Source: an uncultured Cellvibrionales bacterium (GTDB lineage: Bacteria; Pseudomonadota; Gammaproteobacteria; Pseudomonadales; UBA7434). Taken from it: a DNA stretch of 8,631 nucleotides. Location: contig CALCNB010000054.1 of NCBI GenBank assembly GCA_937897785.1, forward strand, positions 1 to 8,631. Reading direction: 5' to 3'. Shown here piece after piece: positions 1 through 5,870 of the stretch (its first letter is position 1; every line of letters starts with the position of its first letter). Under the pieces are notes generated by a model. That model did no database searches. It had not been told where the DNA came from and saw only the letters and a program-made list of their open reading frames with translations. The translations under genes and the position numbers were made by a program.

Positions 1-99
1 ACGCCGCCCAGACGTTATCTGGCACCCTGCCCTGTGGAGCCCGGACTTTCCTCCGATAAATACCCAAGAGTATCTATCCGCGATTGTCTAGCCGACTCG
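1..99 (-). ncRNA. rnpB: RNase P RNA (M1 RNA), 5' part only
   Basis: Catalytic RNA of RNase P, which removes 5' leaders from tRNA precursors. Read on the minus strand, the segment at 54-36 is the near-invariant GGAGGAAAGTCCGGGCTCC block (P4 and conserved region I) of bacterial type A RNase P RNA. It is followed by AGGGCAGGGTGCCAG, almost identical to E. coli. The 5' end (about 99-79) matches the E. coli start GAAGCTGACCAGACAGTCGC with few changes and would form P1 and P2. P3 (78-55) is a simple 9-bp stem with one G-U pair and a 6-base loop, shorter than the E. coli P3. A small hairpin with 5-bp arms (22-8) matches the P8 region. The gene leaves the window at position 1, so the specificity domain and the 3' half, including the P1 closing strand, are absent here. 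Confidence 0.95.
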
Positions 100-134
100 G
101 GGCGCGAGCTTAACAGCCCTACTCTAAAGCGCAA
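99..134 (-). promoter_or_regulatory. rnpB promoter, sigma70-type with GC-rich discriminator
   Basis: On the minus strand there is TTGCGC (134-129), a 16-base spacer, then TAAGCT (112-107) preceded by TG in extended -10 position. The RNA starts about 8-9 bases further on, near 98-99. The stretch between -10 and start reads CGCGCCCC. A GC-rich discriminator of this kind is typical of stable-RNA promoters repressed by ppGpp/DksA, and rnpB is reported to be stringently controlled in E. coli. The position agrees well with the 5' end of the RNA; the hexamers themselves are only fair matches. Confidence 0.5.
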
Positions 135-142
135 GCGCTTTA
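125..142. repeat. Perfect 8-bp inverted repeat over the rnpB -35
   Basis: TAAAGCGC and GCGCTTTA are separated by AA. The two-base spacer is too short for a good RNA hairpin loop, so a DNA operator is more likely than a terminator. It covers the proposed -35 (129-134) of rnpB. No known regulator site was recognised. Confidence 0.55.
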
Positions 143-206
143 TTTCGCCGCTGGTAACAGTTGATGATTACAACGAGAATAAAAATGAAAAGTAAGTACT
201 TGATTG

Positions 207-650
207 TTAATAAATAAACCGGCTATGTAAATGAATGGTGGAATCATTATTACGCGACTGGGCCTGCGTTTTTGGCCCACCTATTGCTGTCCAACCAATA
301 GCCACTAACACACCGTCTTCGAACACATAGGGGGTAAATTCATCATCGGTAACAATGCCATCGGCAAAGGTGCGCGAGCGAAAAAAAACAATCTCTTTCA
401 AGCGGTCATTGTCAATATAGGTTTCAGCAGCTTTCATCGACTGCGATCTTAAATGCATTTGGGTCGGCTGCAGCAGTGCCAACACCTCCTCTTTACTTTG
501 CCCCAAGCTCACTTTTTCGGCTTGTTGTTGGTAAGCTGAAATCGCCGCAGTAATCGATTGATTGCTCGCACAGGCCGCAAGAGCCGTCACACTGAGTATT
601 GCCATTAAACGAATCAGTGGCTGGATAATGTAACTCAAATAGTTAGGCAT
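207..650 (-). CDS. Small outer-membrane lipoprotein, unknown function (BamE/OmlA-like pattern)
   Basis: The 147-residue product has a lipoprotein signal peptide: an n-region with Arg14, a hydrophobic stretch 15-24, and lipobox Leu-Ala-Ala-Cys with the lipidated Cys at 27. Ala at +2 is compatible with outer-membrane sorting by Lol. Residues 48-64 (SLGQSKEEVLALLQPTQ) resemble the 'G-x-s-x-e-e-V-x-x-l-l-G-x-P' turn of SmpA/OmlA (BamE)-fold lipoproteins. Residues 102-127 are rich in aromatics and Gly (TPYVFEDG, IGW, GGPKTQ) and look like a conserved signature, but I cannot name the family. The ATG is supported by GAGGAG six bases upstream (657-662); the alternative Met16 would leave almost no n-region. 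It lies 48 bases downstream of rsmI on the same strand, and no clear terminator separates it from the rnpB promoter. An eight-base homopolymer (381-388) inside the gene is read through in frame. Confidence 0.75.
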   Translation of the reverse strand: MPNYLSYIIQPLIRLMAILSVTALAACASNQSITAAISAYQQQAEKVSLGQSKEEVLALLQPTQMHLRSQSMKAAETYIDNDRLKEIVFFRSRTFADGIVTDDEFTPYVFEDGVLVAIGWTAIGGPKTQAQSRNNDSTIHLHSRFIY

Positions 651-698
651 ATGATTCTCCTCAACCCGTCAGTAAAATAGGTGATCGTTGCGCTTACT

Positions 699-1637
699 TT
701 ATGACGTATCTTTCACCAAATCAATTGCTCGATTGTATAAATAATTTTTCTTTAAACCGGTCAACTTGACTGCCAAACCGGTTGCCTGCTTGACGGGCAA
801 TTCACTTAAAAGTGTCATAAGCACTTGATCAGCCGCTAATTCTTGCTCTGAACGCTGCGCTTCAGTAACCGCCAAGCCGTTAATAATGATAACCATCTCA
901 CCACGCTGCTGATTTTTATCAGCAGTCACTTCAGCCAGTAATGAGGCCAGTGAACCATCGGTAATCGTTTCATATCGCTTGGTTAGTTCTCGCGCTAGAA
1001 CAGCTTCACGGTCGGGGCCAAAGGCATCGACCATCGCCGTTAAACTCGCCACAATACGGTGAGGCGCCTCATAAAAAATAAGACTGCCCGTCTGCTGGCT
1101 TAAACCGCGTAATCGCTTTTCTCGTTGGCCTGCCTTTGCCGGCAAAAACCCTTCGAAGCTGAACCGATCAGTGGGTAAACCCGCTGCTGATAAGGCACTG
1201 GTTAATGCACAGGCGCCCGGCACCGGTGAAACGCGATAACCTTGCTCACGTATTCGCCGAACGATCGCATAGCCAGGATCGGAAATAAGCGGCGTGCCAG
1301 CATCACTGATAAGCGCCACCGATTGACCCTTGGCTAGGCGTTCAATCAACTGATCGGCCGCCTGCGCTTCATTGTATTCATGACAGGCAAGCATAGGGGT
1401 TGTAATCGAAAAATACTGGCACAAACTGCTGCTATGACGCGTATCTTCAGCGGCGATTAAGTCAACCGCCGAGAGTACCGTGATCGCGCGAGGACTCATA
1501 TCGCCAAGATTACCGATGGGCGTGGCAACCACATAGAGGGTTGATGGCGGCCAATACTGGCCAAGGCGAAGGCTTTCGTTGCTCATGGCTTTTCCTGCTG
1601 TTGCATCGGCAATTTGCCCAGACACAGAATCTTGCAT
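699..1637 (-). CDS. rsmI: 16S rRNA (cytidine1402-2'-O)-methyltransferase RsmI
   Basis: This SAM-dependent enzyme 2'-O-methylates C1402 in the decoding centre of 16S rRNA, where RsmH adds the N4-methyl group. The tetrapyrrole-methylase fold motifs are all present: TPIGNL (39-44), AEDTRHS (63-69), SDAGTPLISDPG (111-122), the block from PGACALTSALSAAGLP to DRF (140-159), FEGFLPAK (161-168), then IFYEAPHR and LARELTK. The closest family resemblance is E. coli RsmI (286 aa). Two starts are possible. The upstream ATG gives 312 residues and has GGGAG at 1646-1650, eight bases away. Met18 (1584-1586) has AGGA at 1593-1596, six bases away, and gives 295 residues, nearer the family length. The first 17 residues look unconserved, so Met18 may be the true start. 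The gene is divergent from lpoA, as in other gammaproteobacteria. Confidence 0.96.
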   Translation of the reverse strand: MQDSVSGQIADATAGKAMSNESLRLGQYWPPSTLYVVATPIGNLGDMSPRAITVLSAVDLIAAEDTRHSSSLCQYFSITTPMLACHEYNEAQAADQLIERLAKGQSVALISDAGTPLISDPGYAIVRRIREQGYRVSPVPGACALTSALSAAGLPTDRFSFEGFLPAKAGQREKRLRGLSQQTGSLIFYEAPHRIVASLTAMVDAFGPDREAVLARELTKRYETITDGSLASLLAEVTADKNQQRGEMVIIINGLAVTEAQRSEQELAADQVLMTLLSELPVKQATGLAVKLTGLKKNYLYNRAIDLVKDTS

Positions 1638-1699
1638 AATTTTTACTCCCAGCCTGTAATCTGCTACTTTATGCTCGAATCCAAGCTATTTGTGCTAAT

Positions 1700-1770
1700 C
1701 TTGCCGTGATAGTTTATAGGATGTTTTAAATAGCCTATTACTGTTAAGCTCTTGAACTGTCTACGGCAAG
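1700..1770. repeat. Nested inverted repeats in the rsmI-lpoA divergent region
   Basis: CTTGCCGT (1700-1707) and ACGGCAAG (1763-1770) are perfect 8-bp inverted arms 55 bases apart. Between them ATAGG (1716-1720) and CCTAT (1734-1738) form a second, shorter pair. They fall where the lpoA promoter should be. They may be paired operator half-sites or part of an lpoA leader structure; chance cannot be excluded for arms this short. Confidence 0.35.
1701..1730 (+). promoter_or_regulatory. Candidate promoter for the lpoA operon
   Basis: TTGCCG (1701-1706), an 18-base spacer and TTTAAA (1725-1730) with an upstream TG at 1722-1723 (extended -10). The -10 matches consensus at four of six positions. It is about 80 bases upstream of the lpoA ATG. 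The 175-base region must also hold the rsmI promoter on the other strand: a TATAAA is present there (1718-1713 on minus), but without a convincing -35. Confidence 0.3.
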
Positions 1771-1812
1771 CTAAAATCGTCTCACTTACTGGAATACATT
1801 GTAACCAAAATC

Positions 1813-3669
1813 ATGACATTGCGTTTGCCCTTTCACGCCTTTATCGCCCATTCAATCACTTTTGGGCTAATTCTTCTGTTATCGGCCTGCAGCAGCACAC
1901 CGCCGGTGACACCCCCACTTTTTAGCGATGAGGCACGCGTGTTTAATCAGACAGACACGGAAAAATCACCCAGACTGGATAAAATCCTCAAGCAATTTAA
2001 TCATGCTAACGCTGAACAACAAGTCGATTTGTTACCTGCTATTTTAACTGCTGCAAGCCGAGAACAGCGGTGGTCAATCGCCAACAAAGCCATTGAGCTG
2101 ATCAGCATCGATCAGTTGCGGGTGGATCAAATGGCCGATTTCAGCTTAGCGGCATCTAAGCTATGGCTTTATCAAGGTGATTTTAAACGTATCGACGATT
2201 GGTTAAATCACCCCGCCCTGATCAGAGCGATACCGCGTATGAGCATTGATGATCAGCTTGGGCTAGCGTCTCTGCAGGCTGAAATATTGTTTGTTAGGGG
2301 GCAATATTTTTTGAGTTTCAAGCACCGAGTGGTAATCAAGCCTGAACAATTGTCTGAGTCGCAACAAACCACTAACCATCAAGCAATCTGGGACTGCTTA
2401 GTGGCCCTATCCTTAGGTGAACTTGAACAACAGCTTAATAAAAATCACTCCCCCGAGATCATAGCGTGGCTCAGTTTAGCTCGCATTCATCATCAAACCG
2501 ATCTCGGCCCCGCTGAACAACGCCGACGATTAACGGCTTGGCAGCGCAACTGGCCTAACCACATTGCAGCTATCAAGCCACCTTTCGAGCTGCCTGCAAT
2601 GACCGACATCCTTTCGCAGCAAGTGAAGAAAATTGCGCTTATCCTCCCTTTAAGCGGGCCACTGTCAGAAGCAGGAATTGCCGTGCAAGACGGTATTATG
2701 GCGGGCTACTTCAATGCTAAAGAGCACGGTTGGCAGCCACCTAAAATTATCAGCTATGACAGCCATCAAAAAAGCATTAAAAGTATTTATCAACACATAG
2801 AGCGAGAAGCGATTGATTTAGTGATAGGCCCCCTGCAAAAAAACAAGCTTGAACAGCTTGCCTCGCTAAATCCTAAGATGTCAGTAATTGCATTAAATTA
2901 TTTAACTGAAACAACCATCACCAACCCCTCGATTATTCAATTTGGTTTAGCCGCTGAGGATGAAGCGCGACAATTAGCTAACAATGCGCGTCGCAACGGC
3001 CATAAAAATGCCATCATCATCCAGTCTAATGCCGATTGGTCGAGACGTGCAGGGCTTGCCTTTAGACAGCAATGGGCAACCTTAGGAGGACAAACACTCA
3101 ATCAAACGGCACTATCTGACCCTAAAAACTATTCATCAGAAATTGCTGAGAGCTTATTATTACCACAAAGTCAGGCGAGACATCAGCAACTCGAAAGACT
3201 GTTAGCGACCTCAATCAAATTCACCCCCCGTCGTCGTAATGATGTCGATGTCATCATTCTTTTCGCCAATAGCCAACAAGCTAAAAGTATTAAACCATTA
3301 CTTGCCTACCATTACGCATCTAAGTTGCCGGTGTACAGCAGTTCACACATTCATGACGGTGTAGAGGGCAACAGTAATAGAGATCTAAATGGAATCATTT
3401 TCAATGAAATTCCTTGGGTGTTAACCGATAACGCAATCAAAAAAAAGGCTCACTCACAATATAAAGATAACAAACAGTTAGGTCGACTGTTTGCCATGGG
3501 GCTTGACGCGTTTTATGTTTATCCTCATCTTGGACCAATGCAACAAGGCTCTCAGCAAGTATTTTTCGGCAAAACCGGTCAGCTTTCAATTAACACTAAC
3601 CGTATTAATCGCAAATTGCAGTTGGTTCAGTTTAATCGTGGAAAAATAAAACCCGCATCGTTACCTTAA
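1813..3669 (+). CDS. lpoA: Penicillin-binding protein activator LpoA
   Basis: Outer-membrane lipoprotein that reaches through the periplasm to activate the bifunctional peptidoglycan synthase PBP1A. The signal peptide ends in Leu-Ser-Ala-Cys with lipidated Cys26, followed by a Ser/Thr/Pro-rich tether. Residues about 50-255 are helical with TPR-like repeats and end in WQRNWPNH, a position conserved in the family. From about 274 (IALILPLSGPLSEAG) to the C-terminus is the periplasmic-binding-protein-like domain, with late motifs GIIFNEIPW and FAMGLDAFYVYPHL. Length 618 aa lies between the H. influenzae (about 575) and E. coli (678) proteins. There is no clear Shine-Dalgarno before the ATG, but the signal peptide begins sensibly there. 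An in-phase A-AAA-AAG run occurs at Lys543-545 (3439-3447). First gene of the probable operon with yraN, the diaA homologue and dolP. Confidence 0.93.
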   Translation: MTLRLPFHAFIAHSITFGLILLLSACSSTPPVTPPLFSDEARVFNQTDTEKSPRLDKILKQFNHANAEQQVDLLPAILTAASREQRWSIANKAIELISIDQLRVDQMADFSLAASKLWLYQGDFKRIDDWLNHPALIRAIPRMSIDDQLGLASLQAEILFVRGQYFLSFKHRVVIKPEQLSESQQTTNHQAIWDCLVALSLGELEQQLNKNHSPEIIAWLSLARIHHQTDLGPAEQRRRLTAWQRNWPNHIAAIKPPFELPAMTDILSQQVKKIALILPLSGPLSEAGIAVQDGIMAGYFNAKEHGWQPPKIISYDSHQKSIKSIYQHIEREAIDLVIGPLQKNKLEQLASLNPKMSVIALNYLTETTITNPSIIQFGLAAEDEARQLANNARRNGHKNAIIIQSNADWSRRAGLAFRQQWATLGGQTLNQTALSDPKNYSSEIAESLLLPQSQARHQQLERLLATSIKFTPRRRNDVDVIILFANSQQAKSIKPLLAYHYASKLPVYSSSHIHDGVEGNSNRDLNGIIFNEIPWVLTDNAIKKKAHSQYKDNKQLGRLFAMGLDAFYVYPHLGPMQQGSQQVFFGKTGQLSINTNRINRKLQLVQFNRGKIKPASLP

Positions 3670-3687
3670 CTATGTCACTGGGCGTTC

Positions 3688-4046
3688 ATGGCAAATACAC
3701 TGCAAATAGGTGAAGCAACTGAAACCGCTGCACTGCAGTTTTTACTTCGCCATGGGTTAAGCTTAATCACTAAAAACTATCGCTGCCAATATGGCGAAAT
3801 TGACCTGATCATGGGGGATGGTAATACATTGGTATTCATTGAGGTTCGCTATCGTCAACATGTCCAATTCGGCGGTAGCGCTAGCAGCATCACCGCCAAA
3901 AAACAAAAAAAATAATGAATACCGCGCTTCATTTTTTGCAGCACCATCAAACCGATGCCGCTAGCCGATTTGATGTCATTGCAATGTCGCCTAGCGAGAC
4001 AAAAATACCTTATACTATTGACTGGATACAAAACGCCTTTATGTAG
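3688..4046 (+). CDS. yraN: YraN (UPF0102) nuclease-fold protein, split by a -1 frameshift
   Basis: YraN is a small protein of the restriction-endonuclease/Holliday-resolvase-like fold; its function is not settled. The first frame (3688-3915) encodes 75 residues: Gly8-Glu9, then GEIDLI with Glu37 and Asp39, then FIEVR with Glu52, the family's acidic core, and FGGSASSITAKKQKK. It stops at TAA 3913-3915, directly after eight A residues (3905-3912). The rest of the family sequence continues uninterrupted in the -1 frame to TAG 4044-4046: I-MNTALHFLQHHQ, SRFDVIAMSPSE, DWIQNAFM. Joined at the A run, the protein is 119 aa and aligns with E. coli YraN (131 aa) across the junction without a gap (SKQHKLLQTARLWL against KKQKKIMNTALHFL). 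The second half shows no other stop and keeps the conserved RFDV and DWI-NAF blocks, so it is not decayed. It lies 18 bases after lpoA. Recoding, a recent indel and a sequencing error are all possible. Confidence 0.85.
3905..3917 (+). other. A8 slippery run plus TAATG stop/start inside yraN
   Basis: Eight A residues (3905-3912) contain A-AAA-AAA in phase with the upstream yraN frame, a classic -1 slippery heptamer. Its last codon is followed at once by the zero-frame stop TAA (3913-3915). An ATG (3915-3917) shares a base with that stop and opens the -1 frame carrying the second half of YraN. The layout would allow ribosomal -1 slippage, RNA polymerase slippage, or termination-reinitiation producing two chains. 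No strong downstream stem was seen. Confidence 0.6.
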
Positions 4047-4047
4047 T
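4018..4047 (+). promoter_or_regulatory. Possible internal promoter before the diaA homologue
   Basis: TTGACT (4018-4023) is one base off the -35 consensus. It is followed after 18 bases by TGTAGT (4042-4047), four of six matches to the -10. It overlaps the end of yraN, 57 bases before the next ATG. The gap 4047-4104 is T-rich but shows no convincing terminator hairpin. Confidence 0.22.
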
Positions 4048-4104
4048 TTTTTATAAAGTTTTTTTATCCCTTTACCAACGCCGCTAATAAGAGCATCTTT
4101 TTAC

Positions 4105-4677
4105 ATGATCAATGAATCCTCCTTCATAGCTGACAGAATTGCTTCAGCGATGCAGCACTTAGGTAACTTACCGCCCTCATTCACCAACAGTGTTAATGAA
4201 ATCGGTCAATTCATAGCTGCAAACCTAGCCCAAGACAGGACTCTTTTTACTCTGGGCCTTGATACACTGGCGCCGTTAACGGCTGTTTTCTGTCAGACGA
4301 TGCTTTATCGAAATAGCGATCAAAGGCCTAGCCTGCCGGTGATAGCACTCAACAATCAGGCCTCACTTAATAGTCCAAACCATTCGCAGCATTATATTCA
4401 ACCCTTGCAGGCATTAGCACAAGCCGGTGATATAGTGTTGATTGCCTGTGAACACACTGAGAACGACAGCCTAATAGACTTCATCAAAGCGGCGAATGAT
4501 CGGGGCATCGCCTGTATTATTATGTGTATGGGGCCACTAAGTGAGCAAATAGCACAGTTCGAACAGATAATACATTTACCCATAGAGGCCGATAATTTGG
4601 CAAGAATGCACGAACTTTCACTCTTCATTTTCAATGGATTCAGCGATATTATTGAAGATCAATTATTTGCTATTTAA
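4105..4677 (+). CDS. DiaA/GmhA-like SIS-domain protein with degenerate active site
   Basis: By position and by parts of its sequence this is the homologue of E. coli DiaA (a tetramer that binds DnaA and promotes ATP-DnaA assembly at oriC) and of the Pseudomonas protein annotated GmhA. Conserved blocks are RPSLPVIALN (74-83), QPLQALAQAGDIVLIA (99-114) and ARMHELSLF through DIIEDQLF (166-188). The family's sugar-phosphate motifs are lost: the GNGG/TS loop reads GLDTL (51-55), the STxGNS loop reads ACEHTENDS (114-122), and the ALTGxDGG turn is IMCMGPLSE. Isomerase activity is therefore unlikely. The C-terminal Leu187-Phe188 corresponds to the DiaA Leu190-Phe191 pair that, as I recall, is needed for DnaA contact. 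Length 190 aa against 196 for DiaA. Only a weak Shine-Dalgarno (AAGAG, rather distant) precedes the ATG. I give no firm symbol because the protein is far diverged. Confidence 0.8.
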   Translation: MINESSFIADRIASAMQHLGNLPPSFTNSVNEIGQFIAANLAQDRTLFTLGLDTLAPLTAVFCQTMLYRNSDQRPSLPVIALNNQASLNSPNHSQHYIQPLQALAQAGDIVLIACEHTENDSLIDFIKAANDRGIACIIMCMGPLSEQIAQFEQIIHLPIEADNLARMHELSLFIFNGFSDIIEDQLFAI

Positions 4678-4708
4678 CTAGGATTATCCGTCGACTAGGT
4701 ACCTGACA

Positions 4709-5290
4709 ATGACAACAAATCGATCAACAGCACTGCTACTACTCATATTAAGCAGCTTTTTTTTATCGGCTTGCAGTTCGGTGATTTCGATATCTCGAGA
4801 TAAACCTATCGGTGAAAATTACGGCAAGAGAACAACCGGTGCTTTTGTTGATGACCAATTAATAGAGACTAAAGCCAAAGTAAACTTGAACAAAAGCGAT
4901 GAGCGATTTAAGCCCGCGCAAGTGACGGTTAACAGCTTCAATGGCGTTGTCCTAATCACAGGCAATGTCTCTGATAGTGACATGCGAGCAATCGCCACAA
5001 AGACGGTCAGTAAAATTCGTAAGGTCAGACGTGTTAACAATGAATTAAACGTATCGCCGCCTCGTTCAAACAGCGCCAAGCTAGCCGATGCCTGGCTAAG
5101 CAGGAAAGTTAAAACACGATTTTTATTTAGTAAAGACGTCGATAGCAACAGGGTTAAAGTGGTGGTCAATGATGGGGTTATTTTTCTTATGGGCTTAGTC
5201 AGTCATGCTGAAGCAGACAGCATTGTTGAATCGACCAAGAAGGCCTATGGCCTGCAAAAAATTGTCCGCGTGTTTGAGTATATTGATTAA
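4709..5290 (+). CDS. dolP: Outer-membrane BON-domain lipoprotein DolP (YraP)
   Basis: DolP is a dual-BON lipoprotein that binds anionic phospholipid at the division site and supports outer-membrane integrity and BAM function. The 193-residue product has a signal peptide with lipobox Leu-Ser-Ala-Cys (Cys22). BON1 covers about 48-116, with DDQLIETKAKVNL and GVVLITGNV. BON2 covers about 127-193, with WLSRKVKTRFL, GVIFLMGLV and the terminal VFEYID. The glycine-hydrophobic-Gly pattern occurs in each repeat, and length and spacing match E. coli DolP (191 aa). AGGT lies eight bases before the ATG. It follows the diaA homologue by 31 bases with no terminator between them and is the last gene of the plus-strand operon. 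Confidence 0.93.
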   Translation: MTTNRSTALLLLILSSFFLSACSSVISISRDKPIGENYGKRTTGAFVDDQLIETKAKVNLNKSDERFKPAQVTVNSFNGVVLITGNVSDSDMRAIATKTVSKIRKVRRVNNELNVSPPRSNSAKLADAWLSRKVKTRFLFSKDVDSNRVKVVVNDGVIFLMGLVSHAEADSIVESTKKAYGLQKIVRVFEYID

Positions 5291-5330
5291 ACGAGAACCG
5301 ACTCGGAGTTTTTAATTTTATAGTCGAGAG
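5291..5330. terminator. Convergent dolP/sspB gap, possible weak terminator
   Basis: Two operons meet here. After the dolP stop, CGAG (5292-5295) and CTCG (5302-5305) can pair around a 6-base loop, followed by a T-rich stretch (5309-5320, TTTTTAATTTTA), so a weak plus-strand intrinsic terminator is possible. GAGAGT (5326-5331) and ACTCTC (5341-5346) form another 6-bp stem across the sspB stop codon, without a U run on either strand. Neither stem is strong. Confidence 0.3.
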
Positions 5331-5768
5331 TTACTTAACGACTCTCAGGCTCGGTTTTTCGGCTTTACTGCCGCTAGGCTTCTTATCTGACACTAACTTA
5401 GGCCCTGGTGGCGGTTCTGAATCGGGGTCTGGCGCATCTTCAGGCTCAAACATCATGCCCTGGCCATTCTCTCTTGCGTAAATACCTAACAGAGCACCCA
5501 TCGGTGCATAGATATCCATAGGGATACCCCCAAATCGAGCATTAAACGTCAAGCTAGTGGTATTGATTAGCAAATCACTGATCGCTGATGGGGCAATGTT
5601 AAGAACAATTTGCCCATCTTTGACATAATTTTGAGGCACTTCGACATCGGCGGCAAAGGCATCCACTAACACGTAGGGGGTACAATTATTATCGACAATC
5701 CACTGATAGAGGGCATTGACTAAGTATGACCTACTCGATGACATGCCGGCTGTTTTTGAATCTGTCAC
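5331..5768 (-). CDS. sspB: ClpXP adaptor / stringent starvation protein B
   Basis: SspB tethers ssrA-tagged and some other substrates to the ClpXP protease. The substrate-binding domain spans about 14-110, with PYVLVDAF, DGQIVLNIAPSAI, FNARFGGIP and IYARENGQGMMFEPE, all close to E. coli. A Pro/Asp/Ser-rich flexible linker (about 111-138) leads to the C-terminal PSLRVVK, the ClpX-binding (XB) motif that ends E. coli SspB. At 145 residues it is shorter than E. coli SspB (165), mostly through the linker. The start is GTG (5766-5768), favoured by GAGGG six bases upstream; the in-frame ATG at 5742-5744 has no Shine-Dalgarno. It follows sspA by 102 bases, in which I see neither a terminator nor a good promoter. 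Confidence 0.96.
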   Translation of the reverse strand: MTDSKTAGMSSSRSYLVNALYQWIVDNNCTPYVLVDAFAADVEVPQNYVKDGQIVLNIAPSAISDLLINTTSLTFNARFGGIPMDIYAPMGALLGIYARENGQGMMFEPEDAPDPDSEPPPGPKLVSDKKPSGSKAEKPSLRVVK

Positions 5769-5774
5769 CCCATA

Positions 5775-5779
5775 CCCTC
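5775..5779 (-). promoter_or_regulatory. Ribosome binding site selecting the sspB GTG start
   Basis: GAGGG on the minus strand lies six bases from GTG 5768-5766. An out-of-frame ATG (5773-5771) sits between them but reads Met-Gly-stop. The site favours the GTG over the downstream ATG. Confidence 0.5.
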
Positions 5780-5870
5780 AGTCAATGTTCTTCAATAAAT
5801 GCAGCGTCTAGACTCATATTACTGTCACCCCCCTGTTCCACCATTCGTGATCAACTGGGCAGTGAACGGC

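Noticed and set aside
125..142. Palindrome as a transcription terminator for the upstream lipoprotein gene
   Set aside because: Two-base spacer and no U run after it; a DNA-binding site is the better reading.
4044..4104. T-rich stretch after yraN as an intrinsic terminator
   Set aside because: No GC-rich stem precedes either T run.
4398..4634. Minus-strand open frame of 78 codons inside the diaA homologue
   Set aside because: Antisense shadow; the plus-strand protein has clear homology over the same bases.
4819..5169. Minus-strand open frame of 116 codons inside dolP
   Set aside because: Low-complexity Leu/Ser/Thr composition typical of an antisense shadow; dolP is clearly the coding strand.
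5774..5818. Eleven-codon minus-strand mini frame between sspA and sspB as a leader peptide
   Set aside because: No proper Shine-Dalgarno spacing, no attenuator-like stems and no run of a regulatory amino acid.
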